From assembly GCA_017882205.1 (NCBI GenBank), contig JADGPY010000228.1, positions 1 through 11,061 of the forward strand: a stretch of 11,061 nucleotides of DNA. The letters run 5' to 3'. The notes under the pieces are model-generated. The model did not search any database, was not told the origin of the DNA, and saw only the letters and a program-made list of their open reading frames with translations. Below, piece after piece: positions 6,849 to 11,061 of the stretch; the stretch's first letter is position 1; each line of letters starts with the position of its first letter. The position numbers and the translations under genes are program-made. Source of the stretch: Chitinophagaceae bacterium. Its GTDB lineage: Bacteria; Bacteroidota; Bacteroidia; Chitinophagales; Chitinophagaceae.

Positions 6849-8246
6849 CTAAATGGCTTCCGCTATCTCATTTTCCTGTTCAACGAAAACACCATGATGC
6901 CTCACTAATATGGTGCCTTGCAAATATTTCTCATCGTGCTGTGATGCATCCAAACCCATCTCCTCATCAGCTATACTAACTCTCATTGGGATAACCAGGT
7001 TGATGAATTTGAATATTCCATAAGAAACAATAAAACTGTACGATACTACTATGGCCAATGCTTTTACCTGGGTAAGAAAAAAGGATGGATTACCATAAAA
7101 TAAACCATCGTTTCCACCTGCATTAATATTTTTAGTAGCAAAAATTCCTGTCATAAGCATTCCAACCATACCGCCTATTCCATGACATGGGAAAACATCC
7201 AGTGTATCATCTAAAATCGACTTCGATTTATAATACACCGCTACGTTAGAAATCATAGCAGCAACAGCTCCTATAAAAATACTTTGTGGAATGGCAACAA
7301 ATCCCGCAGCAGGGGTAATGGCAACCAGTCCAACAACAGCCCCGATACAGAAACCCAGAACTGAAGGCTTTTTCCCTTTTAAAACATCTAAAAACATCCA
7401 GGCTAATCCTGCTGCTGCCGCTGCAGTATTGGTAGTGGCAAATGCAGATACAGATAATGCATTAGCTCCTAATGCAGAGCCCGCATTAAAACCAAACCAG
7501 CCAAACCACAGTAATCCTGTCCCGATTAGTACATAAGGAATATTTGCAGGAGGTATTTCCCTGTTTTCCATATGAACCTTCCTGCGTTTTAAAACCAATG
7601 CACCAGCTAAAGCAGCACAACCTGCAGTGATATGCACTACGGTACCCCCGGCAAAATCAAGAACCCCCATTTTGAATAAAAATCCGTCAGGATGCCAGGT
7701 CCAATGCGCGATTGGAGCATACACAAAAAGACTAAATAATACTATAAAGAGAATATAAGAGGAAAAACGAATTCTTTCCGCAACTGCCCCAACCACAAGA
7801 CTTGGAGTAATAATGGCAAACATTAATTGAAAAAGAGCAAACAACATCAGCGGAATAGTAGGAGCAAGACTCCATGGTGCACCGGAACTTACCCCCTTAA
7901 AGAAGAGGTGAGAAAATGGATTGCCAATAATACCATGAAAAGATTCCCCAAAACAAAGACCAAAACCCACGGTTACCCATAAAATACTAACAATCCCTGT
8001 GGCCACAAAACTCTTGATCATCGTAGAAAGAACATTTTTCCGATGAACCATTCCTCCATAAAAAAATGCCAGCCCGGGAGTCATTAAAAATACCAGGGCC
8101 GTTGCTACCAATATCCATGCAATGTCTGCACTGTTATATTTTCCAGCATCGTTAAAACTAAGGGCAGATGGAACAAACATAGCAACAACCGCAAATCCCA
8201 TTAATATAATAAAGGGTATTGAGCGACTAAGAGTATATTTCTTCAT
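6849..8246 (-). CDS. amt: Ammonium transporter, AmtB type
   Basis: Inner-membrane Amt/Mep/Rh-family ammonium transporter of 465 residues. The N-terminal hydrophobic segment (about 9-31, MKKYTLSRSIPFIILMGF onward) may be a signal peptide. The twin pore histidines are H205 (GGTVVHITAG) and H355 (VFPCHGIGG), and the conserved aspartate is D197 (VLDFAG). HWTWHPDGFL (181-190) carries the recruitment-site tryptophan, and LFQLMFAIITPSLVVGAVAERIRF (138-161) is a strongly conserved AmtB stretch with a candidate gate phenylalanine. The tail EEMGLDASQHDEKY corresponds to the PII-contact region and is followed by about 25 extra residues. It is only distantly similar to the other Amt in this cluster. It is the first gene after the palindromic promoter region, so it probably heads an amt-porin-amt unit. 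The start is ATG with no Shine-Dalgarno sequence. Confidence 0.95.
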   Translation of the reverse strand: MKKYTLSRSIPFIILMGFAVVAMFVPSALSFNDAGKYNSADIAWILVATALVFLMTPGLAFFYGGMVHRKNVLSTMIKSFVATGIVSILWVTVGFGLCFGESFHGIIGNPFSHLFFKGVSSGAPWSLAPTIPLMLFALFQLMFAIITPSLVVGAVAERIRFSSYILFIVLFSLFVYAPIAHWTWHPDGFLFKMGVLDFAGGTVVHITAGCAALAGALVLKRRKVHMENREIPPANIPYVLIGTGLLWFGWFGFNAGSALGANALSVSAFATTNTAAAAAGLAWMFLDVLKGKKPSVLGFCIGAVVGLVAITPAAGFVAIPQSIFIGAVAAMISNVAVYYKSKSILDDTLDVFPCHGIGGMVGMLMTGIFATKNINAGGNDGLFYGNPSFFLTQVKALAIVVSYSFIVSYGIFKFINLVIPMRVSIADEEMGLDASQHDEKYLQGTILVRHHGVFVEQENEIAEAI

Positions 8247-8264
8247 AATTATTAACTATTTATT

Positions 8265-8272
8265 CAAACTTA
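8265..8272 (-). promoter_or_regulatory. Candidate Bacteroidota -7 promoter element for the amt cluster
   Basis: The minus strand reads TAAGTTTG, an exact match to the Bacteroidota sigma-A -7 pattern TAnnTTTG. It lies about 18 nt upstream of the first amt start, which would give a very short leader. No clear TTG appears at the expected -33 distance; an 18-bp palindrome occupies the adjacent upstream side instead. A single short match in AT-rich DNA is weak evidence, so this is a candidate only. Confidence 0.45.
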
Positions 8273-8288
8273 TCAAATTAATTTGATA
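8271..8288. promoter_or_regulatory. 18-bp perfect palindrome, candidate operator of the amt cluster
   Basis: TATCAAATTAATTTGATA is identical to its reverse complement over all 18 bp. It overlaps the candidate -7 element by two bases and extends upstream over the -10 to -30 zone of the amt cluster. Perfect dyad symmetry of this length next to a promoter suggests a dimeric regulator, for example an activator standing in for the missing -33 box. AT-rich spacers produce short palindromes by chance, but this one contains GC pairs in both arms (ATCAAA/TTTGAT). Confidence 0.5.
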
Positions 8289-8446
8289 TTTCGTTAATAA
8301 ATATGACATATAAATTATTGATATATCTTTAAATTATACGCTTTAATTATGATATTCAGCTAGTTAAGCCATTTTTTAGAACTTTTCCACTTTAAAATGT
8401 GAATAATTAATTATTATATATTTATTATTTGTATGTGATTATTTTA

Positions 8447-8494
8447 GCGCTCAGGTCGCTTGGAGCGCCCCGACCGCATGGGAACGCCCCGACC
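8447..8494. repeat. GC-rich tandem repeat element 3' of proC
   Basis: On the minus strand GGTCGGGGCGTTCCCATGC (8494-8476) is followed directly by GGTCGGGGCGCTCCAAGC (8475-8458), two near-identical units sharing a 10-bp GGTCGGGGCG core. A decayed third unit (GACCTGAGCGC) runs to 8447. Within it GCGCTC (8447-8452) and GAGCGC (8463-8468) can form a hairpin, and GGTCG/CGACC can pair as well. The element is about 70% G+C inside a strongly AT-rich spacer and begins two bases after the proC stop. It looks like a REP-type dispersed intergenic repeat. It may also act as a 3' stabilising structure, but no U tract follows. Confidence 0.65.
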
Positions 8495-8496
8495 AC

Positions 8497-9279
8497 TTAT
8501 GCAATCTTTGCATAACTGGCGCATATCCCTTTTATAAGGGAAGAACTGAATCCCTGGTGTTCCATTTCATTTAATCCAGCTATGGTACAGCCTTTAGGGG
8601 TAGTTACTTTATCTATTTCCTGTTCAGGATGCAGACCTTTTTGAAGCAATAGCTCTGATGCTCCTTTTACCGTTTGAGCCGCAATTAATCCGGCTGTTTG
8701 TGCATCAAAACCAATTTCAATACCACCTTGAATATTTGCCCGTATATAACGCATGGCATAAGCAATTCCACAAGCCCCCAAAACAGTAGCAGCATCCATC
8801 AGTTTCTCATCAATAATGGCAACCTTTCCTAAAACACTAAAGAGATTCTTTACATAAGCAAGCTGTTCTGCATTTGATGAAAGCGCACTGATACAAGTCA
8901 TGCTTTGCTGAATGGCAATGGCAGTATTTGGCATAGCCCGAAAGATCGAACAGTTTTCGTTTACGACGTTGCTTATATCTTTTAGTAAAACCCCGGTTAC
9001 TACAGAGATCAATATTTTCCCAGTCAATTCATCCTTAATTTGATTAAGCACTTCAATCGCCTGGAAGGGTTTTACGGCTAGAATAATTGTATCCGATTCG
9101 TTTGCTGCTTTTTTATTATCAGATATCACTGTTACTCCCAGGTCAGCATATCTTTTTATATTTTCAGGATTTCTCCTGGTGGCTATTATATCTGTTGGTT
9201 TGCAGAAATCACTTGCGATCAAACCTTCTATAATTGATGAGCCCAGGTTTCCGCATCCCAAAATGGCAACTTTTTTCAT
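8497..9279 (-). CDS. proC: Pyrroline-5-carboxylate reductase
   Basis: Cytoplasmic NAD(P)H-dependent enzyme that reduces 1-pyrroline-5-carboxylate to proline, the last step of proline synthesis. The 260 residues from the ATG at 9279 match the family length. MKKVAILGCGNLGSSIIEGL is the Rossmann nucleotide-binding start, with GCGNLG at 8-13. Other family stretches are AVKPF (about 69-73), RAMPNTAIAIQQSMT (about 114-128) and the C-terminal signature region TTPKGCTIAGLNEMEHQGF. The usual signature has PGGTT where this protein has PKGCT, a variant I believe is seen in other Bacteroidota. The frame is open for 25 more codons to an ATG at 9354, but that extension overlaps the upstream aminopeptidase gene and lacks family character. 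The gene follows the aminopeptidase by 37 nt, so the two are probably cotranscribed. Confidence 0.96.
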   Translation of the reverse strand: MKKVAILGCGNLGSSIIEGLIASDFCKPTDIIATRRNPENIKRYADLGVTVISDNKKAANESDTIILAVKPFQAIEVLNQIKDELTGKILISVVTGVLLKDISNVVNENCSIFRAMPNTAIAIQQSMTCISALSSNAEQLAYVKNLFSVLGKVAIIDEKLMDAATVLGACGIAYAMRYIRANIQGGIEIGFDAQTAGLIAAQTVKGASELLLQKGLHPEQEIDKVTTPKGCTIAGLNEMEHQGFSSSLIKGICASYAKIA

Positions 9280-9316
9280 ATTAATTAATTTGAACAAAGA
9301 AAGCGAATAATGTGGT

Positions 9317-11061
9317 TCAATTATACAACATCTTTTTTGCGCGAAATAGTCCATCCGCCGCCTGTATTATTTTCGCTCTCAATTTTGGATTATAGCCAGG
9401 ATGGCTTTGCAAAAACTCGCGAACTACTCCTACGGCTTCAGGCGTTTGATATAATCCAAAAGTAGATTGTAACCACGATTGCGGGAAAAAGATATCCCCT
9501 GTAAGTTGTACCTCCTGCAATAGCTCCAGGCTGGCCTTTAAATATTTCTGGGACGTTTCTAAGCGTAATGGATGATGCAGGTATTGTAATGCAGTGGTCA
9601 CCCATGATTCCTTTTCACGATTTTGCTTATAAGTCAGGGAAGCAAAGAAAGAATCCCGTACATTAACTTCCGGAGAAAGTGCGGGCATTAAAAATTGCAG
9701 CCTTTTTTGACGGTCAGGATTTTGAATACGATGTAACTGTTCCCGTAAAATTCCAGTATCAGGATAATCTCTTACCGCTAATGCGAGTGAAAGAGAAGTA
9801 TAATCATCTTCTGTTAAGGCAACACCCGAAGGAGCTTTCTGCGTTTTCCATATTGTATATAATGTATCAAGTGATTGCCCACTCAAAGCAATATTTTGAA
9901 AAGTTCTGAAAAGGAGTTTCTTTTTATTGGCACTTGATTCTTTTTGAAGCGCAGTCCACAAATCATTTTCCAAATCACCTACTATTTCCTTTCTTTTAGC
10001 TGGCAATATAAAATGCCAGAATATTTCCGACATCTGACCTGTAATTAATCTTAAGTTTAGTTCTTCATTTTCTGTTGATAATTTAGACCGATACTGATCA
10101 AGAAGATCTAATGGCTTAACAACATTTCCTGCAAGCATATTTTCGAATAAATTAATATATGTTGAAGCACGCATAACAGGGTTAGTTAGTTCATCAACAT
10201 GATTCACCAGGTTAGAATCAATTGGAAATACCCCATATCCTTGACCGGATGAATTAAAAAGAATATAGGCAGGTACTTTTTTTCCTATGGCCTGTTTTAT
10301 GACCTCTGTTCGATTAATCATATTGACAGTTACTTCTTCAATATGATGATCTAAATAAACCAATGCAATCTCAAAGATCTGTGGCCACATTTTTTTAGAG
10401 CCGTCTTCCGCTCTTTGTGAAATAACAAATTGCCCAATCGTATTCTTATCATACTTTATTTGATACTCAAATATTGGTCTCCCTGTTTCATTTACCCATA
10501 CATTATTCCATGCTTCCAGGTCACTTTTAGTGTACTTAGAGAGAATCTTTATAAGGTCTGGCCAAGAGGCATTCGTATGTGCATAGGTTTTTAAATATTC
10601 ACGCAATCCATCCCTGAAATCATCTTTCCCCATAAGTCTCTCCAATTGTCTCATCATGATAGGTGCTTTGTGATAAATAATGTTGCCATATAGTGAGCCC
10701 GCATCCTGCAAATTTTCAAGAGGCTGACGAATAGGGTTAGGGGCAGCAGTACGATCGATAGCATATGCTGCCGGAAAATGATCCAGTAAAAACTTAAGAT
10801 CAAAATTTGTATTTGCCAGCGCTACCTGGGTTATTTTATCTGCCATAAAATTGGCAAATACTTCCTTCTCCCATACATCGTTGAACCACCGCATGGTCAC
10901 CAGGTCTCCAAACCACATGTGCGCAGTTTCATGAGACAATAAACTTGAGCGATTAATTTCTTCATCCCTTGTTGCTCCTCCATCCAAAAATAAGGAAGAC
11001 GCTTTATACTGGATAGAACCAACATGTTCCATTCCACCATATTGAAAATCAGGGATAGCAA
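9317..11061 (-). CDS. M1 family zinc aminopeptidase, C-terminal part (cut by window end)
   Basis: Metallopeptidase that removes N-terminal residues from peptides. About 580 residues are visible and the N-terminal domain lies beyond the window. The first visible residues AIPDFQYGGMEHVG carry the substrate-binding motif as GGMEH, where family members often have GAMEN. The zinc site HETAH (about residues 43-47 of the visible part), then 18 residues and a glutamate (E66, in VWEKEVFA), fits HEXXH-X18-E with all metal ligands present. The tyrosine in GNIIYHKAP (near 129) is the probable transition-state residue. The rest is a mostly helical C-terminal domain ending in FRAKKMLYN. The in-frame ATG at 11032 is internal, not the start. 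Subcellular location cannot be judged without the N-terminus. It lies 37 nt before proC. Confidence 0.93.
   Translation of the reverse strand, partial: AIPDFQYGGMEHVGSIQYKASSLFLDGGATRDEEINRSSLLSHETAHMWFGDLVTMRWFNDVWEKEVFANFMADKITQVALANTNFDLKFLLDHFPAAYAIDRTAAPNPIRQPLENLQDAGSLYGNIIYHKAPIMMRQLERLMGKDDFRDGLREYLKTYAHTNASWPDLIKILSKYTKSDLEAWNNVWVNETGRPIFEYQIKYDKNTIGQFVISQRAEDGSKKMWPQIFEIALVYLDHHIEEVTVNMINRTEVIKQAIGKKVPAYILFNSSGQGYGVFPIDSNLVNHVDELTNPVMRASTYINLFENMLAGNVVKPLDLLDQYRSKLSTENEELNLRLITGQMSEIFWHFILPAKRKEIVGDLENDLWTALQKESSANKKKLLFRTFQNIALSGQSLDTLYTIWKTQKAPSGVALTEDDYTSLSLALAVRDYPDTGILREQLHRIQNPDRQKRLQFLMPALSPEVNVRDSFFASLTYKQNREKESWVTTALQYLHHPLRLETSQKYLKASLELLQEVQLTGDIFFPQSWLQSTFGLYQTPEAVGVVREFLQSHPGYNPKLRAKIIQAADGLFRAKKMLYN

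Noticed and set aside
8360..8385. TGGC...GC string resembling a sigma-54 promoter upstream of the first amt
   Set aside because: The GG and GC dinucleotides are 10 rather than 12 bases apart, and the flanking consensus bases are absent.
8402..8415. 14-bp palindrome AATAATTAATTATT in the proC-amt spacer
   Set aside because: It contains only A and T in a very AT-rich stretch, so it is easily explained by chance. The rest of 8289-8446 shows nothing else I can name.
8447..8494. CRISPR array near proC
   Set aside because: Only two adjacent 18-19 bp units plus a decayed third, with no spacers between them and no cas genes in the window.

Overview
The window looks like a chromosomal segment of a Bacteroidota genome, probably near the Chitinophagaceae/Sphingobacteriia. 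Four things suggest this: AT-rich spacers; starts without a clear Shine-Dalgarno sequence; a TAAGTTTG promoter element that fits the Bacteroidota TAnnTTTG pattern; and a BBP2-type outer-membrane barrel. The lineage is an inference from gene content. All genes are on the minus strand, so transcription runs from high to low coordinates. No gene-free stretch exceeds 300 bases.

In transcription order, 11061-8497 carries the C-terminal two thirds of an M1 zinc aminopeptidase, cut by the window edge, followed 37 nt later by proC (pyrroline-5-carboxylate reductase). A GC-rich, tandemly repeated element sits just after proC.

An AT-rich intergenic region of about 250 bp follows, with an 18-bp perfect palindrome next to a TAAGTTTG element. 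It leads into an ammonium-uptake cluster at 8246-4020: an AmtB-type ammonium transporter, an outer-membrane beta-barrel porin, and a second, clearly different ammonium transporter of the longer, AMT1-like type. A large hairpin lies just before the porin start. A U-tailed hairpin follows the second transporter.

The thr operon occupies 3842-1: thrA (fused aspartokinase/homoserine dehydrogenase), thrB (homoserine kinase, one base after the thrA stop) and thrC (threonine synthase, cut by the window start). A CACGGAGACACGGAG-type inverted repeat lies in the thrB-thrC gap. The thr genes take aspartate to threonine, with homoserine dehydrogenase, kinase and threonine synthase in consecutive order.

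Most of the window is ordinary primary nitrogen and amino-acid metabolism, and I found no convincing undescribed defence or mobile system. The parts most worth a second look are the transporter-porin-transporter cluster, which has no PII gene visible beside it, its palindromic promoter region, and the three structured intergenic elements.
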